Assembly (NCBI RefSeq): GCF_030769565.1 | Contig: NZ_JAVCAP010000001.1 | Span: 152,161-216,160, forward strand | From: Methylophilus aquaticus | GTDB lineage: Bacteria; Pseudomonadota; Gammaproteobacteria; Burkholderiales; Methylophilaceae | Length of the DNA: 64,000 nucleotides | Direction: 5' to 3' | Part shown: in pieces, positions 36,572 through 45,881 of the stretch | How positions within the stretch are numbered: position 1 is the first letter of the stretch | Layout of the letters: the number at the start of each line of letters is the position of its first letter | The notes under the pieces: model-generated | Database searches by the model: none | Told to the model about the DNA's origin: nothing | What the model saw: the letters and a program-made list of their open reading frames with translations, nothing else | Made by a program: the position numbers and the translations under genes

Positions 36572-37770
36572 TGCGTGTTTTGATTATCAGTGCGCATCAA
36601 TCTTTTCGCCAGCAAGTGCAGGCCGCCTGTTTGCGCTTTGATAAAACGACTGTAAGTATTCGTACCGCTGAGTCTATGGGGCAGGGAATGGAGTTGGCCT
36701 TGCAGTTTGAAGCGCAACTTGTATTTCTGGATCTAACGCGAAATCATGAGGCCGGCGTGTTGTCACTTGAGCAACTTGCACATGTCAAAAATAGACTGGT
36801 TGCAGTCAGTGCCGACAAAATGGGTACGGATTTAATGGCAAGAGCCATCAGGACAGGTGCTGGCGAGATATTGCCGCAACCAGTCGTCGATGATGAGGTA
36901 TTTGCAATTATTGAAAAGGCCATGCATCTGCAAAGTGAGGATGCGGTCATGCAACCTCCCAGATCTGGCAAGTCTATTATGTGCTTTTCCAGTAAGGGTG
37001 GCGTTGGAAAAACCTCTTTATCTTGCAATATCGCTGTTGCTTTAAGCGGAATTTTTGGCGACAAAAAGGTGGCTTTGCTTGATGCGAACATCCAGGCGCC
37101 AAATATAGCGCCTATGCTTGATTTGCGCCCTGTGAGCTGGTTAAAAGATGCTGTGGCAGAGTACAAGCGGCTGGACAGTCAGTTGCTGGAAGACTTTATG
37201 ACTGTGCATGCCGCGAGTGGCGTGCATGTATTGGCGCATAACACTAATGATCCGCTCGGTGTGGATTATACCGAGGATCAGTTAACAAAAATTCTGCTGG
37301 TTTCAAAAGGCACCTATGATTGGACAATCGTAGATACTTTTCCATTGCTGTCCAGTTTGAACTTGTCGCTGATGGATCTGTGCGATGAGATTATTTTAGT
37401 GACTGAGGCGGTTGTGCCTTCATTGCGCAGTGCAAAGCATAATCTGGATATCTTGCAACAGGCCGGTTATGGTGAAAACAGAATCCGTGTAGTGATTAAC
37501 CGATTTAGCAATTTTGAGGGAAACATCTCTCCTGAGTTGTGTGCCGAAGCATTGGGATGGCCAATAGAGCAAATCATCCCTTACGATGTTCATGCCACCA
37601 TTGCAACCAACTCCGGTAAACCATATTCACAGATGTATCCTGACCGAAAAATAACGGCATCTGTCAAAGAGCTGGTTGAGAAAATTGTTGGGACACATCT
37701 CCCTAAAGATCAAGAAGAAACCGCTCTGGATAAGTACTGGCGGCAATTTAAGAATTGGATGGATATCTAA
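36571..37770 (+). CDS. cpaE: Tad pilus localisation ATPase (CpaE/TadZ)
   Basis: MinD/ParA-like ATPase of 399 residues. An N-terminal receiver-like domain (about 1-120; RVLIISAHQSFRQQV, LVFLDLTRN) lacks a complete phosphorylation pocket, as is usual in TadZ. The ATPase domain begins at SSKGGVGKTSLSCNIAVAL with the deviant Walker A of the family and continues with LLDANIQAPNIAPML and TIVDTFPLL. CpaE/TadZ places the Tad machine at the cell pole or membrane. It overlaps the TPR gene by one base, and cpaF starts directly after its stop, so the genes are tightly coupled. Confidence 0.88.
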   Translation: MRVLIISAHQSFRQQVQAACLRFDKTTVSIRTAESMGQGMELALQFEAQLVFLDLTRNHEAGVLSLEQLAHVKNRLVAVSADKMGTDLMARAIRTGAGEILPQPVVDDEVFAIIEKAMHLQSEDAVMQPPRSGKSIMCFSSKGGVGKTSLSCNIAVALSGIFGDKKVALLDANIQAPNIAPMLDLRPVSWLKDAVAEYKRLDSQLLEDFMTVHAASGVHVLAHNTNDPLGVDYTEDQLTKILLVSKGTYDWTIVDTFPLLSSLNLSLMDLCDEIILVTEAVVPSLRSAKHNLDILQQAGYGENRIRVVINRFSNFEGNISPELCAEALGWPIEQIIPYDVHATIATNSGKPYSQMYPDRKITASVKELVEKIVGTHLPKDQEETALDKYWRQFKNWMDI

Positions 37771-39156
37771 ATGGCTGAGCAAGTATTGACCAATTTCAGA
37801 ACTGAATTGAGAAACCATGAAACCAATCAATTCAGTCTTCTTTCCGAGCGCCTTGTGGCTTTGGGGCAGACCCAGCTTGAATCCAACCTTCTGGCAGGTA
37901 AGGCGCTGCAAGCCACTACCGCATCCTCTTATTCCGAAATCAGACACCGCCTGCACAGAGGTCTGCTGGAGTTGCTTAATCCCCAGGCAGTCAGTGTTGC
38001 TTCTCTGGATCAGATTGAGGCAGCAGTCAAAGAGTTTGTTAATACCTCGCTAGAGCAGGAAAACCTGCCATTAAGCCGTGTCGAAAGAGGGCGCCTGGTT
38101 GAAGATTTGATGTATGAAGTGATGGGGCTGGGCCCTCTGTCTCCCTTGATGACTGACCGAACGATTTCGGATATTTTAGTGAATGGGGCGCATAGCATTT
38201 ATGTTGAAAAGCATGGTTTGCTCGAGCTCACCGACGTGCATTTTCATGATGATGATCACTTGATGCTTACCATCGAGCGCATTTTATCGCGGGTTGGCCG
38301 GCGGGTGGATGAGTCTTCGCCTATGGCTGATGCAAGGTTGGCAGATGGTAGCCGGGTAAACGTGATTATCCCGCCATTAGCGCTCAAAGGGCCGACCATG
38401 TCGATACGCCGCTTTATGCGCAACATTCTTGAGGTGAGTGAACTGGTCGCGGGAGGCTCTATGACGGCTGAGGCCGCCGAGTTTCTCAAGGTTGCTGTGG
38501 AAGGGCAGTTGAATGTTGTTGTTTCAGGGGGCACCGGTTCCGGTAAAACCACCATGCTAAATTGTCTCTCACAATACATTGGTGAGGGTGAGCGTATTGT
38601 CACAATCGAAGATACCGCCGAGTTGCAACTCAATCAACGGCATGTGGTGCAACTTGAAGCGCGTCCAGCAAATACTGAAGGCCAAGGCTCGGTCACCATT
38701 CGTGATTTGGTAAAAAACTCTTTACGTATGCGCCCTGACCGGATCATCGTCGGTGAGGTGCGTGGTGCAGAGGCGCTCGATATGTTACAAGCCATGAACA
38801 CCGGTCATGATGGTTCGTTGGCAACACTGCACTCCAATAGCCCGAGAGACACTTTGGCACGTCTGGAAACCATGATGTTAATGGCTGAGCTAGACCTGCC
38901 GCAACGCGTATTGCGTGAACAAATTGCCTCGGCGGTGCATTTGATTGTCCATGTAAACAGGTATGCAGATGGCACCAGACGCATTGCTAATATTACAGAG
39001 ATCACCGGCCTGGAAGAGGGCACGGTGTTGATGCAGGATATTTTTGTGACTAAGCGCGAAGGCGATGAAATGGTGATGCGCTCTTGTGGCATTGTGCCTA
39101 ACGCGGTCAAGCTGCTGCACGAACGTGGGATAGATGTGAGTCATGATCTGTTTTGA
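37771..39156 (+). CDS. cpaF: Tad pilus assembly/retraction ATPase (CpaF/TadA)
   Basis: Hexameric secretion ATPase of 461 residues that powers Flp pilus assembly. Motifs in order are Walker A ([15 protein letters not shown], about 250-264), the Asp box (EDTAELQL), Walker B region ([16 protein letters not shown]) and the His box ([14 protein letters not shown]). The N-terminal domain ([17 protein letters not shown]) is typical of the GspE/VirB11-like TadA group. The start follows the cpaE stop with no spacing. It would act with the TadB and TadC platform proteins encoded just downstream. Length and motif set are normal. Confidence 0.92.
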   Translation: MAEQVLTNFRTELRNHETNQFSLLSERLVALGQTQLESNLLAGKALQATTASSYSEIRHRLHRGLLELLNPQAVSVASLDQIEAAVKEFVNTSLEQENLPLSRVERGRLVEDLMYEVMGLGPLSPLMTDRTISDILVNGAHSIYVEKHGLLELTDVHFHDDDHLMLTIERILSRVGRRVDESSPMADARLADGSRVNVIIPPLALKGPTMSIRRFMRNILEVSELVAGGSMTAEAAEFLKVAVEGQLNVVVSGGTGSGKTTMLNCLSQYIGEGERIVTIEDTAELQLNQRHVVQLEARPANTEGQGSVTIRDLVKNSLRMRPDRIIVGEVRGAEALDMLQAMNTGHDGSLATLHSNSPRDTLARLETMMLMAELDLPQRVLREQIASAVHLIVHVNRYADGTRRIANITEITGLEEGTVLMQDIFVTKREGDEMVMRSCGIVPNAVKLLHERGIDVSHDLF

Positions 39157-39210
39157 TGTACAAACAGGCATGCAGATAGGCGGATTGTTCAAGACAAAAA
39201 GGACATATTA

Positions 39211-39666
39211 ATGCTGTTTTTACTGCTCATTCTTGTCCTGGTCTTTTTATTAAACTCCCTGATATTGTTTTTATCCTCGCGTATATTAGCGCTGGATAAT
39301 GTTACATTCGGTAGAAGTATGGCCGCCCAAGTAGCGGTATTCATTAGCATCATTGTGTATGCAGTGTGCATAGTACTGCTAGGTATTGACGAAGAAAATC
39401 CACTCCATGCAATCGTGATGCTTCCGCTGGTTTCTTTAATCTATGCCTGGATATTAGGTGTCAGTGTGGTGCAAGGGTTTTTACTCAATGTCATCACGGC
39501 GGTGATTGCAGCAGTATTGTACTTTTCGCTGATATATATGGTGGGGGTAGACAATCTTGTTCCGGACAACCTGAGCGCGATGGTGCCTGAGTTAGTTGAT
39601 CACACTGAAGCAGAGCCAGAGAATGGGCAAGAACTATTGTCTGGCCAATCTGTTATTTCTGACTAA
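39211..39666 (+). CDS. Small membrane protein of unknown function inside the Tad operon
   Basis: Protein of 151 residues with four strong hydrophobic segments (about 1-24, 34-52, 63-82 and 86-106) and a 40-residue acidic tail (ELVDHTEAEPENGQELLSG). It lies between cpaF and tadB, a place usually occupied by tadB alone, with 54 bases before it and 21 after it. The four-helix bundle size recalls neither TadV nor known Tad minor proteins. Its position suggests an extra inner-membrane part of the assembly platform, specific to this lineage. I do not recognise a family. Confidence 0.62.
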   Translation: MLFLLLILVLVFLLNSLILFLSSRILALDNVTFGRSMAAQVAVFISIIVYAVCIVLLGIDEENPLHAIVMLPLVSLIYAWILGVSVVQGFLLNVITAVIAAVLYFSLIYMVGVDNLVPDNLSAMVPELVDHTEAEPENGQELLSGQSVISD

Positions 39667-39687
39667 TTTTATGTATCGTTTTTTCTT

Positions 39688-40635
39688 ATGTTCTTAATTG
39701 GTGTACTGATTGTCATGTTAATCGGAGCCGGCTTTTACGCTTACTCTGTTCAGCGCAAACGTCAGCGATTGATTGAGCGGCTAGAGTTTGGTTTTGAGCA
39801 GCAAGAAGAACAGATCACTTCATTATGGGAAGGTGCAACCAACTTATTGCAGTTGGCCGCCATACGGCAGTTATTGCTGAGTAGTGCATTAATCCGGGCG
39901 CTGGATATTATGATCAGGCGCGCAGGTTTGAGAATCAGCCTGTTGCAATCAATTGCTGTGCTGATTGGCATCACATTAATCAGTGCTTTATTGATGCATT
40001 TCTTGTATCGAAACAATGTGGCTACAGTGAGTGCATTACTGGCCGCACCCTTCTTAACAGTCATGATTTGGCGCTTTTTGGCTGAACGGCAACAAAGAAA
40101 AATGGATTTACAGTTGCCCTCGCTGATTAATAGCATGCTCACTACCATGCGCGCAGGCGGCACTCCGATTCAAGCTTTGCAAGCAACCTCCAGAAACGCA
40201 GATGACCCCATGCGTAAATCCGTGACACAAGTACTTAATCAATTGCAAATTGGCCAATCACCCATCATGGTCTGGAAAGAGTGGTCGGACTTTTGGGACA
40301 CCAAGCCATGTCGATTGTTATCAACCGGCATCCGTGTCAAGTGGGAGGCCGGTGGCCAAATGACCTCTGTGCTGGAGCATATTTTAGAGTCGATTGAATT
40401 TAGAAAAAAAATACAGGAGCGTATCGATACGCTGACTACCCAAGCCAAGTTTGGCTCGATTCTGCTCTCAGTGATTCCTCCGTTATTGCTCTATATGCAG
40501 TATCGTGTTCGTCCAGAGTTGGTGACTGAAATGTTTGACGACCCAACCGGACAAAAAATCTATATTGCTGCGGGCGTACTCACCACCATAGGTTTCTTTT
40601 GGCTTAGAAAAATGGCCAAGATCAAGATGGAGTAA
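39688..40635 (+). CDS. tadB: Tad inner-membrane platform protein TadB
   Basis: GspF-like platform protein of 315 residues. An N-terminal membrane segment (about 1-17) and a pair of segments (about 90-130) flank a cytoplasmic T2SSF domain (about 140-265) with SLINSMLTTMRAGGTPIQALQ, and one further segment lies near 295. TadB and TadC form the inner-membrane base through which CpaF drives pilin polymerisation. tadC starts three bases after its stop. Length and layout are normal for TadB. Confidence 0.86.
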   Translation: MFLIGVLIVMLIGAGFYAYSVQRKRQRLIERLEFGFEQQEEQITSLWEGATNLLQLAAIRQLLLSSALIRALDIMIRRAGLRISLLQSIAVLIGITLISALLMHFLYRNNVATVSALLAAPFLTVMIWRFLAERQQRKMDLQLPSLINSMLTTMRAGGTPIQALQATSRNADDPMRKSVTQVLNQLQIGQSPIMVWKEWSDFWDTKPCRLLSTGIRVKWEAGGQMTSVLEHILESIEFRKKIQERIDTLTTQAKFGSILLSVIPPLLLYMQYRVRPELVTEMFDDPTGQKIYIAAGVLTTIGFFWLRKMAKIKME

Positions 40636-40638
40636 TCA

Positions 40639-41493
40639 ATGGCACTCTTCATCACCGTTTTTCTTTGTTTATTAACCACGTTGATCTTTCTCAGCGTGAG
40701 AGCCAACATGCGCAGAAGCAACGCGCGAGACAGACTGATGTATGCCTTTGTATCAAAGGTAGAGGACGTGCAGGAACTGAACCTTTCGTCTGGTGACTAT
40801 GGGCTTGAGGGCGGCGCAAGAGTTGTTTACTTTTTGACCAGGTTTTTGAGCACGCCACTCGGCTATATCGGCTTATTTGCCTTTGGTGCGGCATTAGGCG
40901 CTCTCTTTAAAACGATATTTACACTCAAGGCATTTTCAATGCCTATGATTGCGTTGCTGACGGGTGCATTACTTGTCGGGTTTATCAATCTGTACATTAA
41001 CGCGCAGCGAAGGGAGCGCACACGTAAAATTCGTTATGAGCTGCCAAACGCATTGCAAAGTATTGTCGCAGTCATGGAAAGTGGCTTGGCTTTTGAGTCA
41101 GCGTTACAACATGTAGTGCGTGAGTCCGGCACCAAACACCCGCTGTATTTCGATTTACAAGTAATGTTAGATGCGATGCAACAAGGGCGCCGCCGTAGTG
41201 AAGCCCTCAAACTTTGGGCAACGCGCGCCAATGAACGATCCGTAAACGAAGTCACGGCAGCCATGATACAAGCCGATCAAACAGGTGCAGCACTGGGCGG
41301 TGTATTACGCCATCATGCGACCACACAACTCAAAGAAATCGAAGCCGAGCTGCTTAAGAAAGCAGAGCGCATCCCGATTTATATGATTATGCCGATGATG
41401 TTATGCATACTGCCCCCCATTTTTCTTGTAGCTGTTGGGCCAAGCGTACTCAGAATTATCCGTATGTTTGAAGCAATTATGTCAAAAGCATAG
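40639..41493 (+). CDS. tadC: Tad inner-membrane platform protein TadC
   Basis: Second GspF-like platform protein, 284 residues. It has an N-terminal segment (1-17), two segments at about 73-120, the T2SSF domain (about 133-255) with PNALQSIVAVMESGLAFESALQHVV, and a C-terminal segment (MIMPMMLCILPPIFLVAVG). The second domain half IQADQTGAALGGVLRHHATT is typical of TadC. It is the last clear machine gene of the plus-strand Tad operon; a DUF192 gene follows 20 bases later. Confidence 0.86.
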   Translation: MALFITVFLCLLTTLIFLSVRANMRRSNARDRLMYAFVSKVEDVQELNLSSGDYGLEGGARVVYFLTRFLSTPLGYIGLFAFGAALGALFKTIFTLKAFSMPMIALLTGALLVGFINLYINAQRRERTRKIRYELPNALQSIVAVMESGLAFESALQHVVRESGTKHPLYFDLQVMLDAMQQGRRRSEALKLWATRANERSVNEVTAAMIQADQTGAALGGVLRHHATTQLKEIEAELLKKAERIPIYMIMPMMLCILPPIFLVAVGPSVLRIIRMFEAIMSKA

Positions 41494-41513
41494 ATTTACA
41501 ATCCCTATGAGTA

Positions 41514-41870
41514 ATGAAAACTATTATGACTGAACAAGTAATTCACGAATCCACCCAATCGGTGTTGGTTACAGATTTAAAAAGAGCGGATTCTTTTTTT
41601 AAAAGATTGATTGGCTTAATGTTCACGCGCGAGTTGGCACAGTCACATGGCTTGTTAATCAGCCCATGTCAGCAAATTCACACCCAGTTTATGCATTATG
41701 CGGTAGATGTAATGTTCCTGGATGCAAACAACAAAGTGCTACACATCGAGCGAGCAATGAAGCCTTGGCGCTTTTCAAAGTTTCATAAGCAGGCAAAACA
41801 TGTACTTGAGGTAAACGCAGGGGCTGCAAGTATGGTGAGCGCAGGCGACACTTTGCATTTTCAATCATAG
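41514..41870 (+). CDS. DUF192 family protein
   Basis: Small protein of 118 residues matching the DUF192 pattern: KRLIGLMFTRELAQSHGLLISPC, then FMHYAVDVMFLDANNKVLHI and AKHVLEVNAGAASMVSAGD. DUF192 proteins are small beta-rich proteins of unknown function. They are often found at the end of Tad clusters and are sometimes exported. Here no signal peptide is visible. ATG 41526 is an alternative start. It ends the plus-strand operon, and hairpin 41995-42016 lies about 125 bases downstream. Confidence 0.75.
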   Translation: MKTIMTEQVIHESTQSVLVTDLKRADSFFKRLIGLMFTRELAQSHGLLISPCQQIHTQFMHYAVDVMFLDANNKVLHIERAMKPWRFSKFHKQAKHVLEVNAGAASMVSAGDTLHFQS

Positions 41871-41994
41871 GCGCTTAGCCCTAAGCCGCATCCTGTTGAT
41901 TAATCGACGGATTTAAGCGCTGCAATAATAGCGCATGCCGCAAACAAGCAAAGCCCCATTTGCTAGATGCATATTCAGGGAGCGCTAATACTAT

Positions 41995-42016
41995 AAAGGC
42001 CTGGATACCGGCCTTT
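41995..42016. terminator. Hairpin between convergent Tad units
   Basis: AAAGGCC pairs with GGCCTTT, and the inner GG/CC pairs extend the stem. It lies between the ends of the plus-strand Tad operon and the minus-strand cpaB unit. No long T-run follows on either side, so termination is plausible but not strong. Confidence 0.4.
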
Positions 42017-42029
42017 AACAATGCAACAA

Positions 42030-42194
42030 TTACCCCAGAGTTTTCATGCGGACAAGAAAAAAGCAACGCAGGGTGGATTGATGGGTTTTTTGTGGGAATT
42101 TGAGGGTCAATAGTCATTCTATTGACCGAAAATTTGCGCACAAATGACGCAATCCGAACCAGTTGAGTTGACGTTTAATGGAAAATCTGGGTTA
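42030..42194 (-). mobile_element. MITE-like element, family 1, copy 2 (inverted)
   Basis: The minus strand of this stretch aligns with 2084-2259. Terminal repeats are TTAACCCAGATTTTCCATT at one end and a diverged complement at the other (about 15 of 19 matching). The core is about 85 percent identical by eye over 90 bases. It includes a better hairpin than copy 1 (GGTCAATAG, five bases, CTATTGACC) and the shared CCACCCTGCGTTGC. It ends nine bases from the cpaB stop. No ORF inside is convincing. Confidence 0.75.
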
Positions 42195-42202
42195 ATCACA
42201 CC

Positions 42203-43264
42203 CTATTCATATACCTGAGTATCCTGAAATTCGCGGGTAATCAGTTGTATGGGTGTCGGGTTTGCCGCATTGTCGTTATAGTTTTGATTCGCTAACGGGT
42301 CTTTGTTGCCATAGTTCTGGTTAACTTCAGCAGGTGCAAACTTGGCGGAGTCCGGGCGCGTATTACCACGCAAATTACCCACAATCACTGAAACCCTATC
42401 CGGATCTGGCTCCGGCTTGGGCAAGCGGGTGGTGATGGTGAGTTCTTTTTCAACCGTGATTCTTTCATTATCGTTTGAAGGTCTGAAAACCACACGTAAA
42501 GCCGCACCCGTTGCAATCATCAATGTAGTGACATGTGCATCGCGCGGGTTCATTTGCAACACCACCAACTCTTTATCTTTGCCACGGGTTGGCACACGCA
42601 GCACTTCAGCGTTTTCAGCAACTAAAGAAGCAGTCAAGCCCAGCGTTTCATTGACAGTACCCGCCCCTGCTTTCGCCCCGCCCCTGCGTGGCGGCGTGCC
42701 CGGTTGCGTACCGCCCTTCATATATTCGTAACGTAATTGATCTTTGGAAGCTTTGCCAGATGCACCGGTTGCCGAGCCATCAGCACTGCTGATCGCCAAT
42801 AAATCCACATGGTCACCCACGCGTAAAGTACCAATTGCACCCGGCAATTGGTTGGCGTTAACCACCACAACGCGCATACCCGGCTTGGTCACAGCAGAAT
42901 ATCCCCCAGTCACATCAGGTGCAGAAATATTGCTTTCCTTAAAAATCGTCTGCTCGGCAATAGGCTCAGTTGCGTAACGGCCAATAAACAAATTTACCTT
43001 AAGCAATGCCTCCGGCGGCACTTTTTGCGGCTCGATAAAATCAAGCCTGAACATATTGCTGGCAATACGCTCGCCAAGCTGAATATTACGGCTTGCGACA
43101 GGGACCGCCACGCGCCCGGGCGGAGCGGCAGGCGCGCCACTTTTTGGTTTTTCACCACCCCCACCAAGAATGGCAAATGCCCCACCTACCAATAACAACA
43201 GTGCCACCACTATAAAAATAATAATGATGCGTTGTTGCCGTGCACGGTTATTTTGCTGAGCCAT
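42203..43264 (-). CDS. cpaB: Flp pilus assembly protein CpaB (RcpC)
   Basis: Periplasmic Tad component of 353 residues with one N-terminal membrane anchor (about 13-34). A Pro/Gly/Ala linker precedes the SAF domain (VPVASRNIQLGERIASNMFRL). The family motif GMRVVVVNANQLPGAIGTLRVGDHVDLLAI follows (about 126-155). A basic, Gly-rich loop (near GTPPRRGGAKAGAG) and a 50-residue Asn-rich tail are additional. CpaB supports the secretin. In many bacteria it opens the Tad operon. Here it lies on the opposite strand, after a large TadE/G-like gene, and a MITE-like element adjoins its 3' end. Confidence 0.88.
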   Translation of the reverse strand: MAQQNNRARQQRIIIIFIVVALLLLVGGAFAILGGGGEKPKSGAPAAPPGRVAVPVASRNIQLGERIASNMFRLDFIEPQKVPPEALLKVNLFIGRYATEPIAEQTIFKESNISAPDVTGGYSAVTKPGMRVVVVNANQLPGAIGTLRVGDHVDLLAISSADGSATGASGKASKDQLRYEYMKGGTQPGTPPRRGGAKAGAGTVNETLGLTASLVAENAEVLRVPTRGKDKELVVLQMNPRDAHVTTLMIATGAALRVVFRPSNDNERITVEKELTITTRLPKPEPDPDRVSVIVGNLRGNTRPDSAKFAPAEVNQNYGNKDPLANQNYNDNAANPTPIQLITREFQDTQVYE

Positions 43265-43310
43265 AGAGTATTAAATCAATCAATTAACAGTTGAGACATT
43301 ATAGTCCGAA

Positions 43311-45107
43311 TTAGTTGCAGGCACTGACTTGGTTGGTTTCTACATCGACCTCGTAGCAGCCTCGAAAATCTTTAAATTGTTTGACTGTAGGCAACCCATT
43401 TCTGCCTAAAGGGCCGATTTCTGAGTCAACACTTCCAACCAGATTTTTACTGCCGGTTACACCGACTTCTTTAGGGTTATAGAAAAGCGCCAGTGCATTT
43501 TGTTCATCACCATCAGGAACATCTAGTTCTTGCAGACCAAAGGTCAAAAAGCCTTCAAATAATTTTCGATATCTTGTATGGATTCTGACTTTTGAATGCC
43601 CCGATTGACAGTCGGGATCGTTAAAGTTGCCATTCATGCCATTTGCAGTGCCCTTCGGATTGGGTGCTGATTGGCAGTCAATCTGAAAGGTTGGTCTAAA
43701 ACCATTGTTGATTTCATCATCTACATCACTAATGCTGTATTTGAAACGCAAGCTAGTATCGCTTGCTCTTGCCCACCTGTAATAGCCAGTAGGGCCTACA
43801 GAATCCTCCAACAAATCGGTTGATGGCATATTGGGGCAATCCTCAGTTGATGCACATAATTTACCTGGCGGGATTAAATTGCCAGTGTTAATGTCTTTTT
43901 TGTATAGGCTATACATTGCTTGATTTGCTTTTGGCAAACCAGCTCGAAAGCCGTTTGTTATATCTTCAAAGTCGTCTTTAGCATCCTCTGCACTGGTACT
44001 TGCAATTTGCTCTTTTGGTTTGGTATATCCATAAATTAATATACTTAACCTTGATAAATTACCTCTGTTTGCATCGTTACCAGTGCAGCTTTGAACATTT
44101 ATTGGCAAAGGGTTAAACAGATAAACCTTAGAGCCACCGTTAGAATAAAAACGTTTATTACCTAAGTTATCGTAATATTCTCGACCAATGTAACGATCAT
44201 CAGGAAATCCTTCATCATAACCAGTTTCTGTACACTGGGGCATTGAGAAGCCAGCATCATCGTGCGCACCAATGGCAATTTTAGCTTCATTTAAATTAGG
44301 GTTTGTGGCGGTATCCAACGGCATCAGAGAGAGTTTGTAGTGTGCGATAAGTAATAAAGCTTTAAATTTGAGTTGGCCTTCTGCATCTTTATCATCATCA
44401 GCAACATTTTGAAGACTACTATCCAGTATAAAAGTCTCACCATTTAGCAACTCTTCTTCAGTGAGTACGCCATCTTGATTTTTATCCACCTTATCGCTTT
44501 TAAGCACTTGTGAAGGTGAATTCTCCGTACTTGTTAGGGCATTAGCCAAATAGTATAAAGAACTAAGCAGATCATCAATTATGTATTGATTACCACCTAT
44601 ATAATCATCCTCTTCGGGGTTGTAGATAGCGTCAAGTAGCTCAAGTAAACTATCGTATTCGGTGTTTTCTTTTGTAATACCAGCTTTTATCTGGTCATCT
44701 GTTAGTCTGTTGCAACTAGAGTCATTATCATCAGCAACTAATATTTCTCTTGAAATATTTACAGAGCCGACAGTAACTGGCGAACCATCTGCTTTGAGAT
44801 ATACCTCGTTAGTTTCATCATAATCGTTGGTGATTAGGTAAATAACGCTACACCCATAACCAGCCAAGGTTATTAAATATTGCTTTTCAGCATTCAGAAT
44901 ATTTAACCGTTGCTGATTCACGTCTGCATACTCACTAATCCCTGTTTTTGCCGCTTCTGTATTTTTATTGCTGGCCAGTGCAGTAATGCCCAGTTCTGTG
45001 CCGCCTACAAACAGCGTGACAAGCAGGATCAATAAAATGGCGTATTCCACCATGGCTTGACCATGCTGGAATCTGGTTTTAAAACGGGATGTGTCTGATG
45101 TTTTCAA
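43311..45107 (-). CDS. Large TadE/TadG-like pseudopilin with an EF-hand loop
   Basis: Protein of 598 residues. The N-terminus (FQHGQAMVEYAILLILLVTLFVGGTELG, in which a Gly-Gln and Glu-Tyr precede one membrane helix) is the TadE/TadG pseudopilin type. The rest is a long, acidic, Asn-rich extracytoplasmic region with several Cys. DKNQDGVLTEEE near residue 208 is a canonical 12-residue EF-hand loop (D1, N3, D5, G6, E12), so calcium binding is likely. It is larger than usual for TadE/F and could be a tip adhesin. It lies between a glycosyltransferase gene upstream (35 bases) and cpaB downstream (46 bases). It is AT-richer than its neighbours. Confidence 0.75.
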   Translation of the reverse strand: MKTSDTSRFKTRFQHGQAMVEYAILLILLVTLFVGGTELGITALASNKNTEAAKTGISEYADVNQQRLNILNAEKQYLITLAGYGCSVIYLITNDYDETNEVYLKADGSPVTVGSVNISREILVADDNDSSCNRLTDDQIKAGITKENTEYDSLLELLDAIYNPEEDDYIGGNQYIIDDLLSSLYYLANALTSTENSPSQVLKSDKVDKNQDGVLTEEELLNGETFILDSSLQNVADDDKDAEGQLKFKALLLIAHYKLSLMPLDTATNPNLNEAKIAIGAHDDAGFSMPQCTETGYDEGFPDDRYIGREYYDNLGNKRFYSNGGSKVYLFNPLPINVQSCTGNDANRGNLSRLSILIYGYTKPKEQIASTSAEDAKDDFEDITNGFRAGLPKANQAMYSLYKKDINTGNLIPPGKLCASTEDCPNMPSTDLLEDSVGPTGYYRWARASDTSLRFKYSISDVDDEINNGFRPTFQIDCQSAPNPKGTANGMNGNFNDPDCQSGHSKVRIHTRYRKLFEGFLTFGLQELDVPDGDEQNALALFYNPKEVGVTGSKNLVGSVDSEIGPLGRNGLPTVKQFKDFRGCYEVDVETNQVSACN

Positions 45108-45142
45108 TGGTAGGGTTTGGCCAAATGATAGATGCGCGTTGC

Positions 45143-45838
45143 TTAGGCTGCGTTGTTGATTTCTTCACGTTGGGTGACGTGTAGCGCACGCTCTTTGGCT
45201 TCAAACCAGACTTGCGCATGTTCACAGTTGGCATATTCGTGAAAGTAGGGGCCACCCAGGGTGTAGTGAATCAGTGCTGCATCGGGGTTGGGTTCGTTGT
45301 AGCCAACCAGATGGTTCCAGCGCTGCGGGATTTCGCCGATCAGGTCGTCATTGTTTAACCATTTGAACTGGTGGAGTTCTAGCCCGGTGGCTGTATTGAC
45401 GTAATCCGGGGTGAGTGCCTTGCACTTTGCGTTGTTAAACATCATGACGCTGGACCAGTTTTTCTTTTGGTATTTGGTTTGTACCGCATTTAAAAACTTG
45501 ATGTCTTCTTTGGGTTGGTGATCATGCTTGACGCACATCACGGCATATTGGTCGTCACGCATATTCCATAAATTGACAATGTCTTCAGTGACCAGCATGT
45601 CGCAATCCATAAAAATGCTCCAGTCTGTATAGTCGGACAGATATGGTGTTAAAAAGCGTGAAAAAGAAAACTCGGTGGATTGCAATGGGTTACGTTCGCG
45701 TTTGTACACAGATTTGAGTTGTGAAAGCATAATCGGCGTAATGCGAACGGGTTGCGTTGCATGTTCGTGAATGCTATGCGACAACACGCTAAACGCACCA
45801 ATTTCTTTTGGGTCATAACCGATGAAAACATTGATCAT
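45143..45838 (-). CDS. GT8-like glycosyltransferase, first gene of the TadG/CpaB unit
   Basis: Protein of 231 residues with INVFIGYDPKE at the N-terminus, the metal-binding DXD in DWSIFMDCDMLVTEDIVNL, a substrate-side NWSSVMMFNNAKC, and IPQRWNHLVG followed by LIHYTLGGPYFHE. This set fits a GT-A fold of the GT8-like group. The start ATG 45838 has AGGAGCG upstream. It leads a unit with the TadG-like pseudopilin and cpaB, behind a sigma-54-like promoter. Co-transcription with pilus genes suggests that a pilus protein or its glycan is the acceptor; the substrate itself is not readable. Confidence 0.75.
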   Translation of the reverse strand: MINVFIGYDPKEIGAFSVLSHSIHEHATQPVRITPIMLSQLKSVYKRERNPLQSTEFSFSRFLTPYLSDYTDWSIFMDCDMLVTEDIVNLWNMRDDQYAVMCVKHDHQPKEDIKFLNAVQTKYQKKNWSSVMMFNNAKCKALTPDYVNTATGLELHQFKWLNNDDLIGEIPQRWNHLVGYNEPNPDAALIHYTLGGPYFHEYANCEHAQVWFEAKERALHVTQREEINNAA

Positions 45839-45881
45839 TTTTCGCTCCTGAAACGCGTACTATTTTTAGAAGTTCTTATTG

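Noticed and set aside
41881-42141. Minus-strand open frame of 86 codons
   Set aside because: It begins inside the MITE-like element and has no ribosome site or recognisable domain.
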